Positions 28,701 through 38,776 are shown, counted from the stretch's first letter. The stretch: 64,000 nucleotides of DNA from Callipepla californica brunnescens (GCA_023055505.1 JALIRH010000061.1:891501-955500), one strand, 5' to 3'. Notes: generated by a model from the sequence alone, not told the origin. Program-made: numbers and translations.

Positions 28701-31700
28701 GAAGACTAATGATTTTGAAGATGATTTTTTGAAGCAGTTTTTCAGTTAAGTGACACAGACCTGTATGATGTCCTATTTTTTTTTTTTTCCTTTAAGGAAT
28801 GTTTTTCTCTATAGATAAAACTGCTCAGGCATCTTGATACATGGATGCATTTTATTCAAATTCTGTTCTTGTATCTGATCTGTGAATGTTTTGTGGGAAA
28901 ACATTCTGGAATACGCAGAGATGATCAGATTACATGTAAGGATTTTTCACAAATTGATTAAGTACCACCCACAGAGTTTTGTCTTATTTTGCTCAACAGA
29001 AAACAAAGACGAGTAATTATGGCTTGCTGTTTATGACATCATTTATAAGCTGAATTTAATTTTCTACTGAACATCCGCTTGGTAATGTCATGGTAATAAC
29101 TTCCTATTGATTAATTAAATCCGCTCCTTCTCTTCCTTGTTTGTAACTCACATGAGTTTGCCCAAATGTGAGTCTATTTTATTACTAAAGGGCTATGAAT
29201 GGAAATAATGTATACATTTTAATTTTCTTCTTAGTTTGCTCCAAAGTAGCAATTTTAAATTGTTACCTCATTCAAATGTCTTCTCTTAAAATAAGCAACG
29301 GCTCTGAAGTTTTATAGAATATCATGTGTTTGGTTTTTTTTAATTATGAGGCATTTTTATAACATTGGGGGCAATTTATGTTATTTTCATGTACTTGGGA
29401 ATTAATGACCCCTAGGACACTGAATTTGCAAGGCAGTACACCATAAGGTTGGTGTTTAAATACAGTCATGTAGGTAGCTTCAAAAGTAACTACAACAGAT
29501 AAAAGAGCACAGTAGCACTGTTTAATAGAGCAAGACTCAGGCTCAAAACACAATTTTTCAGTGTAGTCACAACCAATAGCTATGCATTTTCACAGGCAGT
29601 GAATAGGAGCCTGCATTCAGTGTTCATAAAAATCAGCACTGGCAGAGGCAACCCACGGTTTCACAGCTGCTATGACAGTGTTGTTGCTAGGAAAATGTTG
29701 CCCGTGCAGACCATCTTTCACTGCCCTTAACAGATGAAGTCAGAAGGCACCAAATCTGGGCTACACTGTGGGTGTGAAAGGACAGTCCACCCAAGACTGG
29801 CAATATGCTTCATGGTTTTCAAACTGCTATGGGGCCTGGCTTCCTCATGTTGCAAGAGGAAGTTTGTTGTCTTCTCTGGCTTCACTTTGGAAGTTGGAGC
29901 CTTCAGCTTAGTCCGTGTCACAGTGTAGAGGTCAGAGTTAATAGTCTGTCTGGGCTCCAGGCAATTCAGAGTGATCACCCCTTTCCTATCCCAAAAGACA
30001 GTGCTCATCACTTTACCCAAAAAGAGCTGCATCCTGAACTTATTTGAAGAGGAATTCACATGTTGCCATGTTTTGATTTCAGCGTGTAGTGGTGACACCA
30101 CATCTTGTCACCAGTAGTGATGTGATCCAGAAACTGCCACCTTCAGCCTCGTATTGGTCCAGTAGGTCCCAACAGACTTGCATCCAGAATTCTTTCTGTT
30201 CCTGCGTGAGCGTTTGTGCCTGCATTTCATAAGACACATGGAAATCTAGCAAGTTTACTACTGCCATGGAGAATATATCCTTGAGTTCTACCTCTCTTTC
30301 CTTCAGTGTGTCCCAACTAACTTGTCTCCAATTTTCCTGACATTTGTTGCAGTTTAATTAGTTAATCTTCTACCTAGCTTGTCAAATTTAGGTAATCCTT
30401 GCTGAGATCTGTCAAGAAGTCAAGATTCACAGAGCAGAAAAGTTTCTGTAATCTCACTATTTTTTATAGAAATCTCAACAAGTAGTCCTAATCAGACTGA
30501 CTCTCCTGATGCAGATAAGTGCAAAGTTGCTGCTGTCCTTCTTTACAGTGTGACTGGTTCTAAGATAGGAAGTCTTTAACGTATGGCAGCAGTTTTTCTC
30601 TTAAATGTCTGAGTGCCAAATGAAGCCTTATCTTTTTCATGTTAATCAGCATTTGAAAATATCTCCATTTTGTGCATTTGTACACATACCAAAAAGCTTC
30701 CATTCATCCTGCTTCCCCAGGACCTCGGATATAAGTTGGTTAGTCAGAAATAACACAGTGAATCTAAGCTCCTTTAAGATTGTGAATTAATGGCATCTCA
30801 TGTAAGAAAATCCATAAAAGGAACATACAGACAATCTTGAGATGCAGTAATCCCACATACTTAATGCACATCTAAAAGAATATCCTGAAATACTCACAAT
30901 ACTTTATTTGGGGGACTTCTAACTCTTGAAAGCAAGCAGCTAAAGCAAAGTAAAATTGAATAGGAAATGTATTTTTCTTTTCTGCCTACCTTGTCTAAAA
31001 ATCAAATGTCTAAAAATACATTTTTGTGCTAAAAGGTGACTCCTTCGCAATGTACAGTACTGTGGAGTAATTGGAAATTGACATCTCAAGATGTAGAATA
31101 CTGAAAACAAATCAAAATTGGTGGTACTGGAAAGAAATAATTAACTCTTCAGATAGCAATTAAAGCATCTGGTTAGGAGGGGGAAAATTCTGGGTTCCAA
31201 ACTGTCCTTGTACGAAATTTTTATTCACTTTAACCTATATCTATATAGTGAAATATAAAATCTCTCATGGGAACAGAACTTACCTGCTCCTGTCTGAACA
31301 TTCTATCCACTAAAGGTGCGTTTTATCAGCCAGTGGCAAAACTGGCTGCATTACTCAAGAGAATATCCTTTCTTCCACTGTTTCATGTCTTTAATAGACT
31401 CTACAGCCTAGCTGAAGAAGCATTGCCCTATGAACCATGAGTCTGAATAACCTTAAACTGAGACACAAGTTCCCTCTAGTTCAATGAAGATGTTTTATAA
31501 CCATTAGGACATTCTGTAGATCAGTCTTGCATGCTTAATATTTGATGAAATCTTTAGTTTGATGTCTGATACTTTTATGACACAATCAAAGCATCAGTAC
31601 AAACCACTGATGGGTTTCAGCATTGCTTGTATCGGATTCTTATTTCTGACTTGCATAGTTCATTTACATAAATCAGTCACAAAGCATAGAAAAGAGGACG

Positions 31701-34026
31701 AAAGGGATCTGGAGGTATCTTCTAGCGCACTTACCCATTTCTTTCACTGTAATGAAATCAATGAAAGTTGCATATCACCAAATGCTATGTTGCTGTCAAA
31801 CCTTGAGGGTTCCACGTGATTTTGTAGCACTGTATGTTAAAGTTTGCAGTATACGCATGGTCTCCCCCTACCCCTAACACCCCCGTTCTCTGCACTTGTT
31901 GGATTCATTCCTGAGGACTGAAATCTGTTGCTACCCAAAGATGGTGGTGAGACTTAACCTTTTGCCATGCTCTTCCTAAGGTATGAAACCCTTTTACCAC
32001 AGATCTCTTCTTTCAGCTGTTACTCTCCCTAGACCTATGCTCTTCTATTGAGTCTCTTATTATGAAGATGGGCAGAACCCTTGTCTAGTCTCATATGGAG
32101 TTTTCATCCATACGACTGCTTTGAATGAATTCCTTTGTGAGCTACAGCCATCTTTTCGAATTAAACTCAGAGCAGCAATAGTATTTGAGCTTTAATTCAA
32201 GCTCTGGTAGTAAAGTGTTTAGTTCTTCAATCAAGTACCTGAAACTTGTTCGTGTTGAAATCATTCGTAAAGACTGCTGAGATTTCTCAGTACCCCATGT
32301 GTGATTACTGCCTCATCTATCACAGCTGAAATCGCCTCTTAGGTTGGGAGGAGTTGAAGTGTTATGAATTGGACGTGGTACAAGAAGCAAATCTAAGGCC
32401 TTTGTGTACACACGTGTAAAGATTTTTAAAAATACAGAAACAGAACTTTCTGACGATTTTCTTGTATTGTTCCAATTAAATGAAGACAAGGGCAACTGAA
32501 TATTCAAGCAGTGTTTCTGTATTCAAGGATGATGTCAGCAGTGAAGATTTGCAGTATCCCTCTGCTTCGGTCTTGGCAACAAGTTCAAAGAGGAAGTCTG
32601 AGAATGAGAGCGAATCAGCTATGCATAATGTGGACAAGAAAATGGGCATGTCTCCATCCCTGGGTAATACTTTGGAGAACATTGTGGAACAGCTGGATGT
32701 TTTGACTCTAGTAAGTATGCAAGAACAGATACCACTTGCAGTGGAAAATAATAAATTTGTCAATGGGAAAAGAACAGGAACTATGCTCATAAATCAGAAT
32801 GGTGAAATTTGTAGGGTTATTTTGAATGGTTGTATAGTCAAATATCTTTTTTGTTTCTTGCCTTTCAGCAAATACTGATCGCGTGCATTGTGTTTCTTAA
32901 AGTGAAAGCTTCCTGCTACATAATCATAAAGGTTATTATTGTGTTTTTAACTGTAGAAGAAAAGAGTCACTATTTTTCACTAGTGAGATGTAATGTGGGT
33001 TTGCCAGAAGCCAGTTGTTGTGTTGATATTGTCAAATTCCAGCTTGAACAGTCATGCATTAGTAGGGGATGAACAAAGTAAATTGGCAACGTACCGTTAA
33101 ATCCTTCTCCAAACTCAGTGCTCAAGATATTGGCTTAGGTAGGAATCTACGCAGTGGAATGATTCCAAGTGTCAGTGAAACAGCCCAAATGTTAGTCTCT
33201 GTCAGTAACTCTGAGTTGCTTGTTTGCAAAAGCACAATGCTTATTTTTAGCCATCCAAATTCAGACAATTTATGTCTTAAAACACCACTCTATAGTCTGG
33301 AATGTATTAACATTAATCATTAATAGGAATGGTTGAGATTTTTTCTTCATTCTTCTTATTTCTGAAGTAATAAGTTTTGAAAAGTTTGGAGTCAAAGCAT
33401 CAGCTGAAAATTATTTGTGAAGTTGAACTGGAGAGAAACTGTCAGCCTGTGTCCAGGAACCTACCCTTCTTGAGGAAGACAATCTCTTGGGGAATGCCTT
33501 TTAATATTGCTTTTTTCACACTTCATTTATCTTTTATATCTTGAAAGTTTCTGTTAGGCTTTTGGAAGACACCATTTGGGGGTCGCCAGTTATGGCTGTT
33601 TTTAGATTGAGATATGGAGGCAGCTTTCACATAATATTTCTGAGCAGTTTTAATGTGCACATAAATATCGTACAAACACGCACAGAGTTTTTCATGAAAA
33701 CAATTTAAAACCTTTGGACAGTCTTCATAGATACAAATCCATCATTATTAAATACAGCTGTAAACAGTGGAATAGCTAGAGCAAAGCCATCTTTAGGGTA
33801 TTTTTTTGTTGTTGAGTTAAAATGATTTTTTTTTTAATGTTATTATGTTGCACACTTTTGTAATACTGTGTGAGTGATATAAAACCAAACTGAAGCTATT
33901 GCTACTGTCGTCCTCCTGCAGACAATTTCAATCCTGGAACAACGACTGACTTTGACTGAAGATAAACTGAAAGAATGCTTAGAAAATCAACAAAAAATTT
34001 TACTTCAGGGAAGACAGGAAGAATAA
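4625..34026 (+). CDS. POC1B: POC1B, POC1 centriolar protein B (WDR51B), ten 3' coding exons; 5' end outside window
   Basis: POC1B is a WD40 protein of centrioles and basal bodies. From family knowledge it maintains centriole structure and supports ciliogenesis, and in humans its loss causes cone or cone-rod dystrophy. Ten exons join in phase into about 449 residues. Visible in order are the end of WD1, then WD2 ([15 protein letters not shown]), WD3 ([15 protein letters not shown]), WD4 (HWVRCAKFSPDG), WD5 ([15 protein letters not shown]), WD6 ([15 protein letters not shown]) and WD7 ([15 protein letters not shown]). A linker with [13 protein letters not shown] follows, then a C-terminal coiled coil ([20 protein letters not shown]). 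The [10 protein letters not shown] linker and the tail match vertebrate POC1B rather than POC1A. About 33 N-terminal residues are missing and should lie upstream of the window. With them the protein would be about 480 residues, close to the human length as I remember it (478), so no internal exon needs to be missing. The last intron-rich part is dominated by one 18-kb intron. Confidence 0.95.
4797..5599 (+). other. POC1B intron (803 bp)
   Basis: AT-rich intron between two phase-compatible exons. At about 5219-5262 the words AATAACAGAATTATAGGGGGTGG resemble a very short, degraded CR1 3' end, but this is weak. T-rich runs precede the acceptor at 5597-5599. Nothing else seen. Confidence 0.85.
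5600..5779 (+). CDS. POC1B: POC1B exon (window exon 2): WD3 and start of WD4
   Basis: The acceptor is CTCCTTTTTTCAG before 5600 and the donor is GTAAGC at 5780. The first base completes Ile. The frame then reads [17 protein letters not shown], the blade end NDKSVKIWS and HTHWVRCAK, the last codon being split after AA. The 180 nt fit phase 2 to phase 2. HTHWVRCAK is a hallmark of POC1 proteins. Confidence 0.95.
5780..7073 (+). other. POC1B intron (1294 bp)
   Basis: AT-rich intron. It holds a perfect (CA)8 run at 5942-5957, a short imperfect direct repeat around 6056-6110 (two copies of a GGA(C/T)ATTTAGGTC unit followed by ACTGAGTA) and ATATATATAT at 6134-6145. No coding signal. Confidence 0.85.
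7074..7181 (+). CDS. POC1B: POC1B exon (window exon 3): WD4 body
   Basis: The acceptor is TTTGTCTGTTCCAG before 7074 and the donor is GTGAGT at 7182. The frame reads [20 protein letters not shown], continues into [15 protein letters not shown] and ends in a split Gly codon. The 108 nt fit phase 2 to phase 2. The D-[ST]-V-K-[IL]-W ending is the canonical WD40 strand. Confidence 0.95.
7182..7927 (+). other. POC1B intron (746 bp)
   Basis: AT-rich intron with no repeat or coding signal that I could support. It ends in the acceptor TATATTTAG. Confidence 0.85.
7928..8043 (+). CDS. POC1B: POC1B exon (window exon 4): WD5
   Basis: The acceptor is TATATTTAG before 7928 and the donor is GTAACA at 8044. 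The frame reads [19 protein letters not shown], then [19 protein letters not shown]. The 116 nt fit phase 2 to phase 1. [12 protein letters not shown] and LLQHY are strongly conserved in POC1A and POC1B. Confidence 0.95.
8331..8464 (+). CDS. POC1B: POC1B exon (window exon 5): WD6 and start of WD7
   Basis: The acceptor is CTGTAACTTAG before 8331 and the donor is GTATAC at 8465. The first two bases complete Val. The frame then reads [20 protein letters not shown], then [20 protein letters not shown] and HK. The 134 nt end in phase 0. The preceding intron (8044-8330) is only 287 bp, the shortest in the window. Confidence 0.95.
8465..9182 (+). other. POC1B intron (718 bp)
   Basis: AT-rich intron with T-rich runs near 8920-8940 and 9066-9084. 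No repeat or coding signal supported. Confidence 0.85.
9183..9251 (+). CDS. POC1B: POC1B exon (window exon 6): WD7 core
   Basis: The acceptor is TTTTTTCATTCAG before 9183 and the donor is GTTTGT at 9252. The frame reads [20 protein letters not shown], then DGQ. The 69 nt are 23 whole codons. FASGGAD is typical of the last POC1 blade. Confidence 0.94.
9252..10624 (+). other. POC1B intron (1373 bp)
   Basis: AT-rich intron with A/T runs near 9505 and 10103. No mobile element or coding signal that I could support. Confidence 0.85.
10625..10777 (+). CDS. POC1B: POC1B exon (window exon 7): end of propeller and conserved linker
   Basis: The acceptor is GCTTTTTTACAG before 10625 and the donor is GTAAGT at 10778. 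The 153 nt (51 codons, phase 0 to 0) close the propeller with [13 protein letters not shown]. They continue into the POC1B-specific linker around [20 protein letters not shown]. This linker is what separates POC1B from POC1A. Confidence 0.95.
10778..14307 (+). other. POC1B intron (3.5 kb)
   Basis: Intron with an ATT/ATTACT microsatellite at 13890-13940. No CR1 or mariner copy was recognised. The open frames in it are short and lack family motifs. Confidence 0.85.
13890..13940. repeat. (ATT)n microsatellite with ACT interruptions
   Basis: About 51 bp of ATT triplets, interrupted three times by ACT, inside a POC1B intron. Confidence 0.95.
14308..14394 (+). CDS. POC1B: POC1B exon (window exon 8): start of variable linker
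   Basis: The acceptor is GACTTTTCAACAG before 14308 and the donor is GTAAGT at 14395. The 87 nt (29 codons) read [20 protein letters not shown], then TSSPSVGTL. The VNP start aligns with the VEINPK region of human POC1B. Reading through the donor adds 16 codons to a TAG at 14443, and an AATAAA follows at 14526 (see findings). Confidence 0.92.
14526..14531 (+). other. AATAAA hexamer in intron (possible alternative poly(A) signal)
   Basis: A canonical AATAAA lies 81 bp after the stop codon reached by reading through the exon ending at 14394. The following bases (ATTGTTGATTGTTC) are GT-rich. Such hexamers are common by chance in AT-rich DNA, so use is unproven. Confidence 0.3.
15315..15874. mobile_element. 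Non-autonomous mariner element (Galluhop-like), both ends present
   Basis: A 560-bp unit lies between TA dinucleotides (15313-15314 and 15875-15876), as expected for TA target-site duplication by mariner transposases. The left end AGGTCACTCCAAAAGTAATG and the right end, in reverse complement, share CAAAAGTAATGCCTC followed by TAT. No transposase catalytic motif is visible in any frame, so this is an internally deleted or non-autonomous copy. The name Galluhop rests on memory of the bird repeat family. Confidence 0.85.
15951..16092 (-). mobile_element. CR1 LINE, short 3' end
   Basis: Begins CATAGAATCATAGAATGGTC and continues through GATCATCAAGGTTCAACCCC and CAGGCTGCCCAGAGCCACAT, the standard minus-strand view of a CR1 3' terminus. 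It is about 140 bp and inserted some 75 bp beyond the mariner element. Confidence 0.9.
17240..17765 (-). mobile_element. Old, degraded CR1 LINE fragment
   Basis: Words in the minus-strand CR1 order can be followed: TAGAATTTCCCGTGTTCCAA, then GCTGAGCAAACCTAGTTCTC, ATCTTGCTAATCTCCATCTG and ACCAAACTGGACACAACTCT. Divergence is much higher than in the neighbouring CR1 at 15.95 kb, so this looks like an older insertion. The limits are approximate. Confidence 0.65.
26730..26905 (+). mobile_element. CR1 LINE fragment, sense orientation
   Basis: TATGAGGACAGGCTGAGAGA, GGGGCTGTTCAGCCTGGGGA, GAAAGGGACAGGCTCTTTAG and CAGGGTCTGCTGTGGAAGGA are in CR1 sense order. It lacks the ATTCTATG terminus, so the 3' end is missing. 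Confidence 0.85.
29468..30280 (-). pseudogene. Mariner transposase remnant (Mariner1-like), disrupted
   Basis: On the minus strand the order is DNA-end-proximal transposase, catalytic region, terminus. Visible pieces are [20 protein letters not shown], a first catalytic region shifted out of frame near 30.12 kb, then [40 protein letters not shown] and SPDLVPSDF. In active mariners (DD34D type) the second catalytic residue is the Asp of HDNARPH. Here that position reads HEEARPH, so it is lost, while the third (PSD) remains. A one-base frameshift and an early stop also separate the two longest frames. The left end resembles the termini of the 15.3-kb element (TTCAAAAGTAAC, then ACAACAGATAAAAGAGCACA). 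The N-terminal helix-turn-helix part is absent. It cannot transpose by itself. Confidence 0.88.
32486..32710 (+). CDS. POC1B: POC1B exon (window exon 9): variable linker and start of coiled coil
   Basis: The donor is GTAAGT at 32711, after [13 protein letters not shown], which matches the human LEHIMEQLNVLT region. The start is less certain. An in-frame TAA at 32477 forces the acceptor downstream of it. The only two AGs in the right phase that I found are before 32486 (after TTTTCTTGTATTGTTCC, preferred) and before 32555. The linker between is Ser/Glu-rich and poorly conserved, as expected. Confidence 0.82.
32711..33921 (+). other. POC1B last intron (1.2 kb)
   Basis: Phase 0 intron between the two halves of the coiled coil. 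It is AT-rich with no repeat. It ends in the acceptor GTCGTCCTCCTGCAG. Open frames of 64-84 codons in it lack recognisable motifs. Confidence 0.85.
33922..34026 (+). CDS. POC1B: POC1B terminal coding exon (window exon 10): coiled coil and stop
   Basis: Starts right after CTCCTGCAG and reads [20 protein letters not shown], then [14 protein letters not shown] and TAA at 34024-34026. [20 protein letters not shown] is nearly invariant at the end of POC1 proteins and confirms strand, frame and family. The heptad pattern of Leu/Ile supports a coiled coil. Confidence 0.96.
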   Translation, partial: TISILEQRLTLTEDKLKECLENQQKILLQGRQEE

Positions 34027-34923
34027 AAGACGAAAACGAACTGTATCGAGTAGTATGTTTTGTATTTTCACAAGGAAATAATAAATGTTGCTTCAGTGGA
34101 TTGGACTGTAAATGGAAAAAAATTCCTTTTCTGCTCATCGATGTAATAAAAACTGAAGAAAAAGATGTATGACATTTTAAACATTGGTTTAAAGCAAGTA
34201 GACACTGTGGTTATACATTTACTAAAGCGTAGCCCAGCCAGTGGTAGTATTTTCTAAAATCATTCCCACTGAACGTTTTTAGTTACAGGACTCTTTATTT
34301 CAACCTAATAAGGTCATTAAATTAAACAACGAGCCGTGTGTTTTTACATGAAATACAATTACTGTGGAAGTGTACTATGCAGATTTTTCAACCCATGGAG
34401 GGGCTGTGAAAGTAATGCTCATTGTGCTAAGGCAATACCACTCTAGCAGCTAAATTAAACAAGGCCCAAATACCCCTGTCTGCTTAAGTGCCAGAAGTTT
34501 TCTTTGTCTCTTATGGTCTGTCATTTATTTTACCAAAAGCTTGACTCTTGTAACCTTCTAAACATTTTAGTGATGATTGCAAGAAGATTTAGTGTAATAA
34601 CTTTTAGTTACAAATATAAAGTCATGTAAACGTTGAAGGAATGATGGTATCTGTGTGAATTCAGATGCAAGACATGCAGAATTCATTTTTCTTAAACAAG
34701 AATTACTTCATATTTCTGAGGAATATCAAACACGCAGTGATTCAAGGTCTGTATCACAAATACAAAAGATCTCCATCCTCCAAGGACTTCCACAGGTGCT
34801 CAGTTTCATGTGCTATGAATTCTCCTCATCACTTAATGGGTTTTGATTTAAGCCATAATCATTAAAGACGTTGTGTGAGTCAGTTTGCTGTTTATAATGA
34901 ATTTTAGTTTTATTTGTAATAAA
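34027..34923 (+). other. POC1B 3' UTR with three AATAAA signals (inferred)
   Basis: AATAAA occurs at 34080-34085, 34145-34150 and 34918-34923. The first two lie 55-120 bp after the stop and would give a very short 3' UTR. The third would give one of about 900 bp. Which is used cannot be read from the sequence. Confidence 0.55.
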
Positions 34924-36902
34924 AATGTGATTTTTAGAAAGCCATAATTGTAGGTATTGTTCTTCAGCAGAGAACATCTCTGCTTCTTTATGTCAACCTT
35001 TTAAATGGCAATTGCAGAACACCTTTTGTATATCCACAACCAAAAGTAGGTAGTCATCCCTTTCTGCAACTTCACGTGTTATAGGTTGAAAAATAGGGCA
35101 CTTGAAACGGAGGGAGCATCTTAATCCAATTCTGCAACTGACTGTATATAGATAAAGCCCATTTCCCAAGCTGAGCCTCATTAACATCAATAGAATTCAG
35201 CTTAAGTACGGGAGTACCATGCAAACACCATTGCAGTTGAAGCCAACTTGATGAGCAGTCAAATGTTCATTTATATGTTATGTTTTCTCTTACAGTACAC
35301 CCTTGGATAGCCAGAAGTCATCTGTGTTGATTAGAAAATGCTGAGTTTTCCCAACAAGTGCTACTTATTTTCAGCTCTGTTTTAAATTGTGCTGTATATT
35401 GTGGAAAAGCAACTTACAAGATTTTCAGATACAACTATTTCTATGCAACATCCTGTGCACTGATTTTTTAGTGGAAGGATAGTCCCATATATATTCCAGT
35501 GTGTACAGCCTGACCTTTGATTATGCAATTGTTTATAATGCTATATAATGCAGAGTTATGTAAATACTGCCTTTTAGGTCAGATGTACTTTGTTGTTTTG
35601 CATTTGGAAATATTCTTGTGGTCTTTGCCTTTTCTTGGTTTCATTACAAGACACAAAACCGCAGAGCTGTTAAAAACTTGGGCTTATTTCTTGTTTTCTT
35701 TTAATGGGCTATATAGTTTTTTATTTTTATCTCTTAATGAAAAGGATTTTCTTAATCTTTTCAGGACTATTTTTCAATAGCACATGAAAACACTTTTTAA
35801 AACTTGTTTTTTAATAAAATCACTGCTTCTGTCTTCCCTTCTGCTTTAACTCTGCCTTCTTCCTTTTCAGTGTGCGTGTAACGGGAGCATTTAATACTTA
35901 GGTTTGTGAATCTGCTGAATGAGCATAACATTTCTAAATTAACGTCTGTTATTGTCATTTGATCAGGTAGTCTGCTGATACTGAGATGCTCAGAATGCCT
36001 GACACCTGGGACATCTGTATGATTAGAGATGGCAGTTCGATAAAAGCATGGAGGCGTTTTCCTCAAGCTGTGAGTGCTCTCATAAAATACAACCACTGCC
36101 AGCTAACACGTTTGTTTTTTTTTTTTAAAGGAACTTTGACATGGGCTATTAGCCTTTTTTCTTGATCCATATAACTTCAAGTAAGGCTACAGAACATAAA
36201 AACTTCCTTTCAAAGCAGCTGAAGGAGCTGGTTGAACTCTCAGAAGCAAGTACTCTCGGTATTGCAAAGGTGACTGAGTACCAATTCCAAAAAAATAACT
36301 GTTGTGTCTGAACGGCAGGCTTCAAAGTGCGGTAGGTCCCTGATGTTTGTGAGTGAAAGAGAGAGCGTGGCAGAACAAATAGCCCTGCCTGAATCCCTGG
36401 AAGATTTGCCAGGGGAACAGAACTGCAAGTTCGTAAAGTTTCAAAGTGTTAGGAAGTAGCTTAGAAACTCAGATTATTCTGCAGAGATTTCCAATCAAAG
36501 CAAAAATGCTTTGTGTGAATTGAAAGAAATGCTGTTGGCTGCTGCTGTGTCTTAAGTTTCATCTGTAATCCCAATCAAAGTTTAGTCATTAATTTTAATG
36601 GAGTTTCTATCTTGAGCATTGTGTACAGCATGATACTGAAGCAGTCATGGTATTGAGGGTTTTTTTTACTTTAGATAGTCCTGTGTCATCTCTTTTGAAA
36701 TGCGCATAGAGGTACTGGACTCTTGTCACGGGGCAGACATCAAGTGTCTCATACTGCAGCATGGGCTTGAGAGGCACTACTTCTGCTGATATGAACGTAC
36801 AAGTTTCCAAATATCTGGGCAAAACCAGGCTGGGACATTAGTCTGTGCCAGTAATCACTTGTGCCTTACGGACCGACATGACAACTCAAACTCTATTCTG
36901 GA
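34924..36902. other. Intergenic, no supported feature
   Basis: AT-rich sequence downstream of POC1B. Open frames up to 99 codons (minus, 35.8-36.1 kb) show no motif. An AATAAA at about 35813 and a poly-T run at 36114-36126 were noted. I see nothing else. Confidence 0.6.
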
Positions 36903-37252
<350 letters not shown>

Positions 37253-37262
37253 ATCTCTCTCT

Positions 37263-37308
37263 TATTATTTTATTTTATTTTGTATTTTATTTTGTATTTT
37301 ATTTTTAG
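37263..37308. repeat. (TATTT)n pentanucleotide repeat
   Basis: About 45 bp of TATTT/TTTTA units with GTATTTTATTTT variants directly abut the homopyrimidine tract, making a compound microsatellite of roughly 400 bp. Confidence 0.9.
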
Positions 37309-38776
37309 TCCATACCACCACATCCTCCAGAAATCTCCACTATTTACCTTTTCTTTTGGCTGCCATGTCTTTTATCACCCTGATGTTTGGAAAACCAGTT
37401 CCTGGAGGCGAATGTATCAGAACAACTCCCTGTCTTGTTTATTGCTTTTATGCACGTAAGATAGCAATTCACTGTTTGTTTCATTCTCATAACCATTCTC
37501 ATGAGAAATTCAAACTACAGGCTTACACTCTGATTAAACTTATCTTCTGGGTGGAAAAAATCTTAGTAGATGCATTTCTCCCAGCCATTTCCCTGTGTAG
37601 GTCCCTGCAGCATGAGTTATTCCAGAAATGCAGATTGCCATCTTTATTTGAATAATTAAGTGTGCTGTACTATTTTTAAGGTAAACAGTTATGTTTTTTC
37701 CTCCTAGAAGTCTTTTCGCAGGGTTGATGAGTTATTTGAGTTGCTGTGTCGCAGCACAGAAACACTGAATGAGAGTAGCTGGGATCAGAATGTATTTCCA
37801 AGGACATCGCTTTATGTAACCTGTTTACCCTGTAAGACTTGTAAAAAATCAGAAATTCTCTACTCTCTGCCCCAAACAATTAATGAATATGTATGTTCAC
37901 ATTGGATCCAGGAACAGTATGTTTTTGTCAGAGTGCCCCCTCAGGGACTTTTGCACGCTTCGGATGCATAATACAATTGAAGCCGTTTCTTTGTGAGAAA
38001 ATAGGTTAATAACTTGCCAAAAGGCAGATGTTAATTGGAAAAAGTGCAGACAAGTCCTTTTCTTTACAACGTGTATGGATTGTGTTTGTTATGACTTGCA
38101 TCCAAGAACAGGTGCAATTTCAATTGACTCAGCTAACAGGATGTGCTGAGTGCACTCCTCTCCAATTTTACTATAAATTTTAAATCCAGCGGAAAAAATA
38201 TCGTTTCTAAACTAGGCAGTGAGTGGTAAGCTGCATCTTGTACCTGTGTTACAAAACCTATTCACAATTTATTATTGACCGTGGACTTAGGCATCTTAGT
38301 AGCACAAAAATAATGCCCTCGTTTATTCATCAGTGCTGAAGGATTTTACTGGTGGGGAATGTTACAAGACTGAATTTGTCTTCCCTTCCAAAATGTTCAT
38401 TTCCTAAGAGAGTCAGCAGTTCCAGATGAGGTGTACTGAGCATTGTTGTCAGTGGTCTTAAAGCAGAAAAAAACCTTTCTTTAATGTCACTAATTCATTT
38501 CCTGCCACAAAGCTACGCAACAGATAAAGCTCTTTACCCTGGCCCATCATTTTCCCTGTCTCAGAAAGCAAAAAAATGAATAAAACAAATGAAAGGACAC
38601 ACACACAAGAAAACAATACAAAAACATCTGGCTGTAGCAGGTCACAAGAGCTACTTTTGATACTTAATCGTGAGGTCTCTTGGGATTGCTTGGCTACTCA
38701 TACGAGTCCACCGAGGCAAGGATTTGGGTTTGGAGCCATGTGCCTAAGCCAACCTCATCCTTGAAAAGTCACTCAC
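37309..38776. other. Intergenic; one exon-like segment at 37.7 kb
   Basis: No recognised gene. At 37708 a strong pyrimidine-rich acceptor (TTTTTTCCTCCTAG) is followed by 88 open codons starting KSFRRVDELFELLCRSTETL, with a GTAAGA donor-like site at 37832. It is listed as a candidate in the findings. The remainder shows nothing I can support. Confidence 0.5.

Larger units (their letters stand above)
14395..32485 (+). other. POC1B large intron (18.1 kb) with mobile elements
   Basis: The exon before it ends in phase 0 and the exon after it starts in phase 0. It contains two mariner-family elements (15.3 and 29.5 kb), CR1 pieces at 15.95, 17.24 and 26.73 kb, and short (TAAA)n and (ATAC)n runs at 23071-23100 and about 28191-28212. 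The rest is AT-rich single-copy sequence with no supported gene. It makes up more than half of the POC1B span seen here. Confidence 0.85.

Noticed and set aside
4625..34026. POC1A as an alternative identity
   Set aside because: POC1A has a different linker after the propeller. [13 protein letters not shown] is a POC1B feature.
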